Below are positions 1 to 9,685 of a stretch of DNA of 64,000 bases, piece after piece. A model generated the notes under the pieces. The model did no database searches and was not told the DNA's origin. It saw only the letters and a list, made by a program, of their open reading frames with translations. Origin of the DNA: Euclidia mi (taxonomy: Eukaryota > Arthropoda > Insecta > Lepidoptera > Erebidae); assembly GCA_944739405.2 (NCBI GenBank), contig OX123182.2:61755183-61819182 (forward strand), in the 5' to 3' direction. The position numbers were made by a program, and so were the translations under genes. How positions within the stretch are numbered: the first letter of the stretch is position 1; every line of letters starts with the position of its first letter.

Positions 1-146
1 TTGTCATGAACTGAATCATAATCATATAGCGCAATAACTACTTAATAGAGGTCTAGGCCAGATTACTATCGGCCGACCAACCGCTCGACGCGCCACGCTA
101 CAATCTACCTCCGATAGCTTGCTCAGTTCAATGAACAATCTTTAGG

Positions 147-383
147 TGTGTGCCCTAGTGTGTATCTATGGTGTCTGTGTTCATGTGCATTGGGAATTAC
201 TGGCGCTGAATAAAAACTATGGATAGCACTTTAACCTTCATTTATTGTCCGAAAAGTCCCAAGCCTATCCACGTTCGTACCGACCGGGCAGCGCGCAGTA
301 ACTGCCGGTGCCGCTAACATACTTCTCGCTTACACACAATACTGCTGATACATCATATCGTTCATACTTACAAAGTCCCTACA
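147..383 (-). repeat. 3' LTR of gypsy element
   Basis: Direct repeat of 5354-5590, about 237 bp with roughly four mismatches. Read on the minus strand it starts TGTAGGGACTTTG and ends near GGGCACACACCT. An AATAAA signal lies about in the middle (minus-strand GGACAATAAATG). I see no TATA box. Confidence 0.9.
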
Positions 384-402
384 CAACACCCCCCATTTTT
401 TT
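384..402 (-). other. Polypurine tract of gypsy element
   Basis: On the minus strand a purine run (AAAAAAATGGGGGGTG) lies directly upstream of the 3' LTR, where the plus-strand primer is expected. Confidence 0.7.
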
Positions 403-545
403 ACAAAAAAATCAAAATAGAAACACTAAACTAAATTTAAAATTAACACGTTAGGTACATACATACACGTAACACAATGTAACAGTTAGGATGTTGAATC
501 ATAACATTGCGATTAACACTGTAGGTACACGTATTACATTACAGC

Positions 546-803
546 TTACGCGTAGCTGGCTGGCTTAGATTGCTGAGGTGGCGGCCGTGGGGCTCCCGCG
601 GGTTGAGCAGCTACGATTCTTGTAAACATTTTATTCATCCAGTGTCGAATGCGATACCGGCAATATATTATTACGGCCAATAACATAAAAACACCCACGA
701 ACCCTGTCATTACGGCTATAGTTATATTGTACTTGTTCATTTCAGCCTGTACTGCACCATTTTGGGCAATGATCACTTCTTCTTTACTATATGTTTTTCC
801 CAT
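546..803 (-). CDS. Small membrane protein ORF downstream of gypsy pol
   Basis: An uninterrupted 85-residue ORF between integrase and the polypurine tract, the slot used by env in errantiviruses, but far too short for an envelope. It starts MGKTYSK, which fits an N-myristoylation signal (Gly2, Ser6, Lys7). Residues about 26-48 (starting NITIAVMTGFVGVF) form one hydrophobic segment, followed by a basic stretch (CRYRIRHW) and a proline-rich tail (PRPPPQQ). The ATG sits in a good context (AAAATGG). Predicted: an acylated single-pass membrane protein with a short basic cytosolic or internal tail. It would need a spliced or internally initiated RNA. I do not recognise the family and no function is assigned. 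It is intact although pol is broken. Confidence 0.6.
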   Translation of the reverse strand: MGKTYSKEEVIIAQNGAVQAEMNKYNITIAVMTGFVGVFMLLAVIIYCRYRIRHWMNKMFTRIVAAQPAGAPRPPPQQSKPASYA

Positions 804-1191
804 TTTAAGATAAAAGTAAATTACATTTCAGAGATGTTACTTGAATGAAATATATCAGCGTTATAAAATTATAAAATTACAATATGAATCTATTTTAAGA
901 CATGGCCTACTTACAGTGTTTATCGCATTGTATGCAGTTCGATGCTCATTTCGCATAATTAACAAATACTCATTTCACAATCAAACGATATTACTACATA
1001 ATTCGCATAAAATAATAAGTAGGTTCTAACTGAGTGTAAATAACTATTTCGTAACTTAATATTAAGGTACACATACATTAGACTGTAAGTTAGGTATAAA
1101 GGTATGCGTCCATTGTACTGTAACTTTTTAGGTAAGTATTATGAAATACAAGTATTAGACCATAAAGTGTCGTTTTATTTACTGACTAAAT
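804..1191 (-). other. Non-coding spacer inside gypsy element
   Basis: AT-rich stretch between the small membrane ORF and the end of integrase. No conserved coding signal; a 62-residue open frame on the + strand here looks like chance. Confidence 0.5.
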
Positions 1192-2409
1192 TTAACAATT
1201 AAATCTTACTGGGCGTTTGATTACACGTCCCGATTTCGATACTTTCTTAGGATACATATTCTTATCGTTACATTCTAATGACTTATGTTCTATGATTAAT
1301 TTATTAACGTTGGCATTCGGTTCGCTATAACAATCATTGTCCGTATGTTCGCTAACATGTTCGTTCAATATAAACGCAGGTTTTAACCTGTCGACAGATA
1401 TATTGACAGTTCTATTAGGCAACTGGATGGTATATACTTTACCTTTTCTGTTCACTACGCGATAAGGTCCGTCGTATGGTGGCGTCAGGGGTCTGCGTAC
1501 TGCGTCATTTCTAATAAAAACATAACTACACTTACCTAATTCACTATGTACAAATAATGTGCGCGAGTCTCGCAACTCTCTTGATACTGGTTTTAACTTA
1601 TTTATATTAATTCTTAACTGATCTAAAAATGCGTAATCCGTTAAGTTCCGATTATCCGAGATGTTATAGAAATCTCCGGGTAAACGGAGCGTTTGACCAT
1701 ATATGTACTCAGCAGGACTTACACCATTATCGCTCCTAGCTACTGTACGCAATCCTAATAAGACTGTAGGAAGCTCATCGTACCATGAAGTATTATCTGT
1801 AAGTCGTGCTGTGACAGCTTGTTTCATACTCCTGTGCCATCGTTCCATAATACCGTTACTTTGCGGTCTGTAGGGAGTAGTTCTAAATTTTTTAATGCCT
1901 AGTAATTTTAACAATTCGGTAAACAGATTACTTTCAAACTGGCGACCTTGATCGCTTGTTAGCTGTTCGGGAACTCCAAAACGAGTTATCCAGTTATCAT
2001 AGAAAACTTTGGCTACAACTTCGGCAGTAATTTCATGTACCGGGATGGCTTCCGGCCAACGCGTATACCTATCTATCATTGTAATAAGGTATCTATGATT
2101 GTCTCTAGTAGGTGGCAATGGTCCTACTATATCTATATGTACATGAGATAAACGCTTAGATTCTGAGAACTGTTGACCTTCCGACACAGTATGCCTATTA
2201 ACTTTCGATTTCTGGCATTGAATACATGTTTTTGCCCATTGGCCAACATCACGGTTCAATCCCGGCCAGAAAAATCGGTTTGCTATTAATTTGCGAGTCG
2301 CTCTAATGCCTGGATGACTTATTTCATGTACTGTTTTGAATGCTAATTTCCTATAGGATTCGGGTATATATGGTCTACACGTATTAGTAGAATTTTCACA
2401 ATAAATCAA
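1192..2409 (-). pseudogene. Gypsy integrase (separated 3' part of pol)
   Basis: About 405 residues of integrase. The N-terminal HHCC zinc finger is visible (HEISHPG, then CIQCQKSK). The DDE core follows: D in HVHIDIVGPL, D in TSDQGRQFES, E in the NGIMERWHRSM block. The C-terminal part is basic and SH3-like (DGPYRVVNRKGKVYTI). The frame differs from the RNase H segment upstream, so a small indel near 2405-2420 has split pol; there is no ATG at the left edge. Integrase would join cDNA ends to host DNA. The catalytic residues themselves look intact. Confidence 0.85.
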
Positions 2410-2987
2410 TGTATCGTGTGTGGGATGAGAATTTTCTTTAGAGAAATATTGTCATTCTGTTCAGTTAATAATTGTTTTAACTCTGTGTCCGTTTCCTGTG
2501 CTACTGCTAATTCTACGTAATCTATAGACGTTGGGCACTGTATAGTCTCGATGCGCGATAACGCGTCTGCAACTTTGTTGTTATCGGCCTTAACATACCT
2601 TATGTCCGTTGTAAATTCGCTTATGAATAAAAGCTGCCTTGTACGTCTAGGTGTTTCACAGTTACTTACAACTTTATTAAATTCATAAATTAACGGTTTG
2701 TGGTCCGTATACACAATCAATTCTCTGCCTTCGAAAAGAAATCTAAAATGTTTTATTGCCATGAAAATTGCAGTTAACTCTCTATCATAAATTGAGTACT
2801 TCTGTTGAGCTGTAGTGAACTTTTTTGAAAAATATCCTAGTGGTAGCCATTTATCATGTATCCACTGCTGTAATACTCCCCCTGCACATTTATCCGATGC
2901 ATCTGTCATCAGCGATAAAGAGACATTTGGTACGGAATGCGATATCATCACTGCATTTTTTAAACTGGTTTTACAATCTTCAAAAGC
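2406..2987 (-). pseudogene. Gypsy RNase H (middle part of pol)
   Basis: RNase H domain: catalytic D in SLMTDASDKCAGG, E in YDRELTAIF, D in IVYTDHKPL and the closing NKVADALSRIE. It degrades the RNA strand of the RNA/DNA hybrid. It lies in the same frame as the RT segment but is separated from it by a TAA at 2988-2990; the sequence right after the stop (AFEDCKTSLKNA) is a normal continuation, so the stop is a point mutation. Its 3' end shifts frame before integrase. Confidence 0.85.
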
Positions 2988-4394
2988 TTAAATAGAATCA
3001 TTTGTCCACTCTATTTTAGATCTATCTTTTTTCTTAGCACCTTTTAAAAAAATATTTAAAGACATTTGGTGAGCTGTGGCATTTGGTATATTAGCTCGAT
3101 AAAAGTTTATCATTCCTAAGAATTTTCTTAATTGATCAACAGTTTCCGGTCTGGGGTATTCTACAATAGCCTTGACCTTATCCCCAAGGGGTCGTATTCC
3201 AGCAGTTGACACTTCATATCCTAAAAATTCTATATTAGATTGACCAAAAACAGACTTAGATAAATTAATAGTAATACCATATTTTTTTAGACGTTCAAAT
3301 ACCATTCGTAAATGTAATTTATGACTTTCTAAATTTTCACTTGCGATTACAATGTCATCAATAAAATTAAATAGGAAATCTAGGCCTTTTAAAACGTCAT
3401 TATTCATAAATCTTTGAAAGGTTTGACTTGCATTTTTCAATCCAAAATTCATTCGCGTAAACTCAAATAGCCCAAAAGGTGTGATAACTGCAGTTTTCTC
3501 TACATCTGCTGGCGCAATTTTCACATAATGATAAGCTCTATTTATATATAATTTACTAAATATTTTCTTACCTGCTAATATGTACGTGAAGTCATGCAAT
3601 CTAGGTACGGGGTAGCGATCTGGTTTGGTGATGGCATTCAGACGCCTGTAGTCACCAACTGGTCGAATGTGTCCGTCCTTCTTTGCTACTATGTGAAGTG
3701 GGCTGGCCCACTCGCTCTTTGATGGCCGACATATTCCCATTTCCTGCATTAATTGAAATTCACGTTTTACCTTATGATAGCGGTCCGGTGGAAGTGGCCT
3801 CGCTCGTGCATGTACTGGCTTGACTGTGGTCTCAATATGATGGTATATATCATTCTCCGAAACACGGTCCAAGTCTCTGAAAGTAGCCGGTTTAGTAATC
3901 ACTGCATATTCAGACAATAAATCGTGGAATGGGTGATTATTACCGATAGAACTTAAAGAGGTTTCATTATAGTTAATAACCTTGCCAAACGTTAATAAAT
4001 TAGTTGTCTTATCAATAAGTTTGCGTGAGCTTAAATCTACTAACAAGTTATGGTATTCTAAAAAATCAGCACCAAGTATTGCTTGGCTTACATCTGCAAT
4101 TACAAATTCCCAGCGATACGGACGCCGTAATCCTAAATTTAAATTTAACACTTTAGTACCATACGTTTTTATTTCACTATTATTTGCCGCAAACAATCTA
4201 TAACTAGAGCACTCACCAAAAAACTTTTGTTTACGTGACACAGGTATTACCGATACGTTAGCGCCGGTGTCCACTAAAAACGCAAGTCTTTGTTCTCTGG
4301 CGTAAACACTAAGGCGATGGTTCTTTCCGGGCACAAAGTCACCCACCGCTACTGACTGTACCCGTCCTTGTTTTCCGGCGTTTTCCACGCACAC
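2988..4394 (-). pseudogene. Gypsy protease and reverse transcriptase (5' part of pol)
   Basis: About 468 residues. Protease active site DTGA in FLVDTGANVSVIP at roughly residues 42-45. RT follows: the conserved GHIRPVGDYRRLN block, FGLKNASQTFQRFMN, and the catalytic FIDDIVIAS (a YxDD variant) near residue 345. There is no ATG; the frame overlaps the end of gag by about 45 bp in the -1 frame, so Gag-Pol is probably made by -1 frameshifting. The frame ends at a premature TAA (2988-2990) between RT and RNase H. Confidence 0.9.
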
Positions 4395-5242
4395 GGTTTT
4401 TCACAGGTCCTTGCCCTGTTTCGATACCAGTAGTGGAATTTGCAGAGCCAATCCGGATCGCCTGGTGTCCTGGATTTCGATCTCGGTCTTGAATTCGCCC
4501 TTCCGTAGCCACGTCCGCGACCTCGGTAAGGGCTGCGACGGTGCTGGTTGACCTCATCTCGTAACGACGCTACTTCCACGTTGAGCTTGTGCATCGCTGT
4601 CAATATCTCCGAAACGGGCACCTGACTGTTCCCGTCCGCGTTGCCTGGTGTCGCGCACTTGCACGTGCCAATCGTCGCTACTTCACCTCCGCGTATGTTT
4701 TCCATGACCTTGTCCGCGATATTCGCTAGATTCTCCAACGTCTGGTCCTGGCTGACCGTAAGTACCGTTCTTACGGCAGTGGGCAATCTCGCAATCCATA
4801 AGCTGTGTAGCGTTTCCTCTGAAGCTTTCGCATTCCTTTCCAACTCTCGCATTCTCCTGAGTAATTGAGATGGTTTCTGCGAGCCAAGTTCCATCTCGCC
4901 AACTAGTTTCTGGAACTGTCGTTCTGCGCTCTCTTCATACACTTTCAACAGTCGTTCTTTGATAGCCTCATATTTGTTCGCTTTTGGTGGATTAATCAAT
5001 ATGTCGCTCACCTGTTGCAGAGCGTCTCGGCCCATCTTCGCGACTACAACGTTGAATTTCGCTTCGTCACCTTGTTTTTGCGGTGCCAGCATGCTTTCCA
5101 CCTGCGCAAACCACAATCTCGGCATGTCGGTCCAAAATTCGGGAATTTTGGTAGACATCGTGATAGCTGCCAACTCGGATGCATCATTTCGTGGCGACGA
5201 CGGTGATTTCTTCTCGTAATAATCCTGCGACGCGCCCTCCAT
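4349..5242 (-). CDS. Gypsy Gag polyprotein
   Basis: About 297 residues from ATG 5242 (context ACAAAATGG); the open frame extends further upstream but without an ATG. The capsid-like region begins PEFWTDMPRLWFAQVE (residues about 32-47) and continues through a helical segment (LLRRMRELERNAK). Near the C-terminus is an unusual knuckle, CKFHYWYRNRARTCEKPC, with spacing C-x2-H-x10-C-x3-C instead of the standard CCHC; this type is known from the CsRn1 clade. Gag forms the particle and binds the genomic RNA. The frame is intact. Confidence 0.85.
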   Translation of the reverse strand: MEGASQDYYEKKSPSSPRNDASELAAITMSTKIPEFWTDMPRLWFAQVESMLAPQKQGDEAKFNVVVAKMGRDALQQVSDILINPPKANKYEAIKERLLKVYEESAERQFQKLVGEMELGSQKPSQLLRRMRELERNAKASEETLHSLWIARLPTAVRTVLTVSQDQTLENLANIADKVMENIRGGEVATIGTCKCATPGNADGNSQVPVSEILTAMHKLNVEVASLRDEVNQHRRSPYRGRGRGYGRANSRPRSKSRTPGDPDWLCKFHYWYRNRARTCEKPCAWKTPENKDGYSQ

Positions 5243-5332
5243 TTTGTAACTGTCTTTATGGCACGAGATTGCACAACACAATGTCACTTTGCACGCCACG
5301 TATTTAAACTATACCTAACCAATGCAAATACG

Positions 5333-5346
5333 GTTCGGGGTCACCA
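5333..5346 (-). other. Primer binding site (tRNA-Trp-like) of gypsy element
   Basis: Minus-strand TGGTGACCCCGAAC lies a few bases inside the 5' LTR. It matches the common tRNA-Trp primer site for about 12 bases from the CCA-complementary TGG. Confidence 0.65.
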
Positions 5347-5353
5347 CTTTAGG

Positions 5354-5590
5354 GGTGTGCCCTAGTGTGTATCTATGGTGTCTGTGTTCATGTGCATTGG
5401 GAATTACTGGTGCTGAATAAAAACTATGGATAGCACTTTAACCTTCATTTATTGTCCGAAAAGTCCCAAGCCTATCCACGTTCGTACCGACCGGGCAGCG
5501 CGCAGTAACTGCTAGTGCCGCTAACATACTTCTCGCTTACACACAATACTGCTGATACATCATATCGTTCATACTTACAAAGTCCCTACA
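5354..5590 (-). repeat. 5' LTR of gypsy element
   Basis: Direct repeat of 147-383 and promoter-bearing LTR for this reverse-strand element. Followed at 5591 by the right copy of the target duplication. Confidence 0.9.
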
Positions 5591-5598
5591 AATCTTTA

Positions 5599-6355
5599 AT
5601 TTATAAGCTGTAGGTAGACTCTTATTAACTTAAAAATTTACAGGAACCTGGGTAACGGTTCCTGTAAAGAAACCGAAAAGTCGGCTAGTAATAATAAAAA
5701 CATGTAGTTCTAGATCCTTTGGTTTAAATGTAATTTAACTAAAACCAATATATCGCGATGAAATCCGTAAAGCGTAGTTTGATTTCAATGTGTAATATTC
5801 ACGTTAACCCAAGAAGTATATTTACTATTGCGTTTTGTTCGGTGAGTAGGAGAGTACTGGAGGCCCCATTTCTTTTGCTGATCCCTCATCTCGCTTCGCC
5901 TCCTATCACTGTTCCCATTCCAAAGGGTGGCAACGCACTTGTGATTCCTCTGGTGTTGCCTGGCGGTCACATAAAGGGCCTGTTGGTGGTAAGCGCTTAC
6001 ATGCACGTTAACTGTCTGCTCATTTGTCGGCAAGACGTAAAAAACTGTAAAACTGTGTAAATGACCGAAGTGTGTGGCATTCCTTGCTATGGTGCCGCAA
6101 ATTTCCTAAATGTTATCCTATGTTTTGCCTTCATCCGCAATACAGACCGCTCAGTATTTACAATTTTTTGCTTGATTTAAAGTGGCAGCTGTCAAACGAG
6201 TATGTCGACCGCCACCAATATTTCCCACTAGCTGGCTTGCATCGATCGTGATAGAGCAACCCACTTTGTAATACTACCTAAAGAAGTTCTTACCCTATCC
6301 TGTTCTCATTTTGACAGAATGATACATACAATTATTATTGCAATGTACACTGCTT
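5599..6355. other. Intergenic stretch with one short hairpin
   Basis: No gene recognised. An 11-bp perfect inverted repeat (TTACAGGAACC) with an 8-nt loop sits at 5638-5667. A 100-residue open frame at 5758-6060 has no recognisable motif. Confidence 0.5.
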
Positions 6356-6359
6356 TTAA

Positions 6360-6375
6360 CCCATATGTGCTCAAC
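6360..6375 (+). repeat. piggyBac left terminal inverted repeat
   Basis: CCCATATGTGCTCAAC, directly after TTAA; perfect inverse of 8843-8858. Confidence 0.95.
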
Positions 6376-6490
6376 TTTTTATTTTTGACAAAAGTAGTGA
6401 TATTAGTTAATAATTTAGCTTTAAATAAGTGTTACTAACACCGGTTATACAAATTACGTATTTATTATTATTATTTTTGGAAATATGGAC

Positions 6491-6508
6491 CGCCCCAGAA
6501 ATGGGGCG
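6491..6508. repeat. piggyBac subterminal palindrome, left copy
   Basis: CGCCCCAGAAATGGGGCG, followed by GTTGAGCA, the inner bases of the terminal repeat. An identical 18-mer is at 8484-8501, also next to GCTCA, so the block is an internal binding-site-like repeat. Confidence 0.85.
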
Positions 6509-6586
6509 TTGAGCACTGCTTTGTACCAGTAAAACAACAGGTATGTATATATATGTATAAAAGTTTATTAAAAAATTAAGCTTTAT

Positions 6587-8655
6587 TTAGGAATGAAAAG
6601 CAAAAAAACAATTCGTGTGGCATCCAACATCGCATTTGCTGCATTTTTTTGTTGTATTTTTGTGACATTCAGCACACCTAATTTGAGTAGGGTTTGAAGT
6701 TATCAAATGACCTTTCCCGTCTAAACGTACACCGTCAGGAACTCGCCTTCGTTTGATAGCCTTTATTGGACGACCAATAGCTCGCACTGATAAGTAACGC
6801 CCAAGGTACGTTGTAGTAACCTCCCTAATAAACCCTAAAAAGTCTAAATGACCTTTTTCTTGTCCAGCTTGTGAAAGCCTGTAGAGTTGGAAGGCGTTAT
6901 TCATTGATGCATTCAGAGGCCACATCAATAGTTGCCAATACCACTTTTTGCGATTGATACTAATCCGATAACAGCCTATATTCTGATCAAGCCGATCGAC
7001 ACCTCCCATAAATTTATTATATTGTTGGACACAAGAAGGTTGCTGGATGACCACTCTACGCTTTTCGCTAGCAGACCACCGCTGTGCAGATCCCATGGGT
7101 GCAACGCCTTCACATGTAGATGCAACTGTCACTATGTTGTTATCATGGTAACGGACAAGGGTGATGCCTGTACTGGTGTCTGTTATTTGATGGTAACCGC
7201 CACGAGGTTGCTTTTTCATATCTTGCGGCAATTTCAAAGGGGCTTTTTCAACGCGGTTTGCACGAATCGTTCCGGTATCTTGGTGGCCACTCTCTTTCAA
7301 CGCCTTGAGCAATCGAAGTGACGTGAAAAAGTTGTCCATGTAAACATGAGCTTGAAAGCCATCGCCTAATTTTGCGACCAAGCTGGTAACTACAGAACCT
7401 CCGACGCCTAGTTCAGGATTTGTATTACCTGTACTAGCACCTTGATATGGTTCGGCTTGGATCAGGTAGCCAAGGCGTGTTGCCATACACCAGGTCTTGA
7501 AACCAAATCGTATTGGTTTTCCATGGATGTGCTGTTTTGTGCTATGGTGACCATAATAGGGAATCATGGATTCATCTATACTTACTTCAGTATATTTTGG
7601 GGAATAAGCCATCCATTTTTCATTCAATATTTTCCATAGCGGTCGAACTTTTGTGAATTTATCCTGGGGATCTAGTAACGCATTGTTGCACACGTGAATG
7701 TAACGCAAAATCTCTTCGAACCGAGATCTAGATATAGCGTTAGCAATTCCGGGGTGATAAGTGTCAGCACCTGTGTCCCAGTACATACGATTACGAGCAT
7801 ATACACAGTATCCACTCAGTAAACATATAGCAAAAACTAGTCGCATTTCTTCGTTTGTCACGTCAAATTGAGAATTGCCTTGTAGAACTGCATATAATTT
7901 AGAATGTCTCACAAACAAATCGATGACATCATCATCGTAAAACATTTCAAACCACAGGACGGGTGATCTATCCATATTCAAAAATTCAGGCCTATCCCAA
8001 TCCTTTCGCTGGTATTCACCTAGGTCCGTATTTGTCCAATCTCTTTCTGGAACTGTGCTTCTTCCGTTTCTTGGCTGGTGTCTGCCTGCTACTTGAGAAG
8101 TTGAACACCCAAGCTGTGACAGTGGTAGATCGTCCTCACTATCATTCGATTCTTCCGCCTGTCCCATCACTTCCGTTACCAAGGTGTCTCCCAACCTTCG
8201 CGTGCACTCTAGCACAGCTTCAGCTCGCAATTGATTACCAGATAGACGATTTATATCACCGACGACGGCATTATCTTCATCACTGTCTTCGTCGCTCAAC
8301 ATATGGTTGCTTGGAGGACACGTATACAAAGTGCCTTCCAGTATATCATCTTCTTCTTCCAAAACATCAATTATATCAGCCAGCGTCAAACTGAAATAAA
8401 CACAAAAATATGTATTTATCGAGAATAAACACTAATAACATCAATATATATCTCTGAAAAATACTGTGCACATCAATGCTCAGCGCCCCAGAAATGGGGC
8501 GTTACATAAAAGACTTCATAAAATCTAAAAAAAAGTAATTATCGATGATTTCCTTTATCTTATTCATAATACAGATAATATTCGACAAAATACTGTAAAA
8601 AATTACACAACAATATAACAATATTTATTATTACTCACTGTTTTCGTTGCGCCAT
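6587..8655 (-). CDS. piggyBac transposase, two exons
   Basis: The main exon, 8390-6587, encodes about 600 residues: an acidic N-terminus (VLEEEDD, DEDSDEDN), the DDE_Tnp_1_7 core with D in SIDESMIPYYG (about residue 275), D in YMDNFFTSL (about 355) and D in GGVDRLDQNIGCYR (about 465), then a cysteine-rich C-terminal domain (CAECHKN, CSKCDVGCHTNCF) that binds transposon ends in this family. The long frame lacks an ATG at its start and is preceded by TTTATTTCAG. Upstream, ATGGCGCAACGAAAACA at 8655-8639 is followed by a consensus donor GTGAGTAA. Splicing out 8638-8391 (248 nt) gives MAQRKHLTLADIID in frame. It excises and inserts the element at TTAA. Intron is inferred; domain calls are direct. 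Confidence 0.88.
8484..8501. repeat. piggyBac subterminal palindrome, right copy
   Basis: Identical 18-mer to 6491-6508. Confidence 0.85.
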
Positions 8656-8842
8656 CGTGATACTTTCTAAACACCGTAATGAAAAGAAGACATTTGACAG
8701 AAAAAATGGCGCGAAATGCAGTAAATTCTGTCACAGAATATAAATACATTTATGATTGACATAATGCAACGTTTAAAAACATTTGTCTAAAATATAGTAT
8801 AAAAAGTTCTTAGTCAAAATTAAACCGTTTTAAAATTGGAGC

Positions 8843-8858
8843 GTTGAGCACATATGGG
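8843..8858 (-). repeat. piggyBac right terminal inverted repeat
   Basis: GTTGAGCACATATGGG, followed by TTAA. Confidence 0.95.
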
Positions 8859-8894
8859 TTAAAATGTCACTCATAACTCAAACAAGGTGTGTAA

Positions 8895-9390
8895 TAGGTA
8901 CAACAGCAATACTGCGCGATTAATCAACCAAAAGAGCCTGTAATTATCTATTTTTGTATAACTTCTTGGGGTGGTGCTCTGAAAACAATCTTATTGCCTC
9001 TTGAGCGAGCACAGAGAACAATTTTAAAAGTAGCACACTCTCGCCCTTTTTTTTTTCCCACAACCCTATTATATAAATCCTGTCATGTGTTAACTGTTCG
9101 TCAACTCTTCATCATGAACATAGTTTTAAAACAACATGCCATGCTTACCTATAATACACACAATACAAACAAGAGGCGGCAAGATATAGTCTGCATTTCA
9201 CACCTGACCTCAAAATTTACTTTTACTAACAGATTTTTCACATTTATGGGTCCGTATTTATATAACAAATTAAATAGAGTCATAAGTTTATATACCTCAA
9301 ACTATTATAATTGTAAAAAAAGCACTCTATAATTATTTACAAGACATGCCATATGAACAGACAGAAGAGTTACTTGCAATATTAAAATAG
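8895..9390 (+). pseudogene. LINE reverse transcriptase C-terminal fragment
   Basis: 5'-truncated tail of a non-LTR retrotransposon ORF2. Readable pieces: SWGGALKTILLPLERAQRT, then LYKSCHVLTVRQLFI, the post-RT region common in jockey-like insect LINEs. The main frame stops at 9332 after a run of A; a shifted frame continues with ALYNYLQDMPYEQTEELL to a stop near 9390, so there is a 1-nt slip at the A run. The following 150 bp is 3'-UTR-like (GCCTGAAGCACAGG). Clade is not firm. Confidence 0.7.
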
Positions 9391-9560
9391 AACTAAGAAC
9401 ATAACTGTGTACAACTATTATTATTTTAGCTTTAGTTATTTTAATGTAGTTTTACCATATAACATACATAGTTTTACTTAATCGCCTGAAGCACAGGATT
9501 TTAACCTAGTACAGGCAAATATGTATTCATCCCTTAAATCTTAATATATAAAATCCTTGC

Positions 9561-9685
9561 GTTACTGACTGACTGACAGACACGCTACAGCCAAAACTAA
9601 TGGGCGCAGGAAGCTGAAATTTGGCATGTATGTTCCTTGGAGATCGTAGGGGTGCACTAAGAAGGGATTTCCCGAAATACCCACT
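9561..9685 (+). repeat. Dispersed repeat, copy 1
   Basis: Shares GTTACTGACTGA, GAAGCTGAAAT and the 20-mer GGAGATCGTAGGGGTGCACT with 15645-15772. Diverged interspersed repeat of unknown class. Confidence 0.7.

Larger units (their letters stand above)
145..5590 (-). mobile_element. Ty3/gypsy LTR retrotransposon, CsRn1/Kabuki-like
   Basis: Complete reverse-strand LTR retrotransposon: two matching LTRs, primer site, gag, protease-RT-RNase H-integrase and polypurine tract in the usual order. The host DNA AATCTTTA occurs at 137-144 and again at 5591-5598, overlapping the expected target duplication; the exact ends are uncertain by a few bases. LTRs differ at about four positions in roughly 240, so the insertion is recent. 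Two features suggest the CsRn1 clade (to which silkworm Kabuki belongs): a C-C-free CHCC-type Gag knuckle and a primer site like the 3' end of tRNA-Trp. Pol has an in-frame stop and a frameshift, so this copy is not autonomous. Clade assignment is inference; gypsy type is clear from protein motifs. Confidence 0.9.
6360..8858 (-). mobile_element. Complete piggyBac element
   Basis: A 2.5-kb DNA transposon bounded by TTAA target duplications at 6356-6359 and 8859-8862. The terminal inverted repeats are perfect 16-mers (CCCATATGTGCTCAAC at 6360-6375 and its complement at 8843-8858). Subterminal copies of a GCCCC...GGGGC palindrome occur near both ends. It contains one transposase gene on the minus strand without stops or frameshifts. 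All visible parts needed for transposition are present, so it may be active or very recently active. Confidence 0.95.

Noticed and set aside
841..1029. 62-residue + strand ORF inside gypsy element
   Set aside because: Antisense to the element, no motif, AT-rich.
5758..6060. 100-residue + strand ORF between gypsy and piggyBac
   Set aside because: Overlaps an equal-sized antisense frame, no domain, no splice sites or conserved context.
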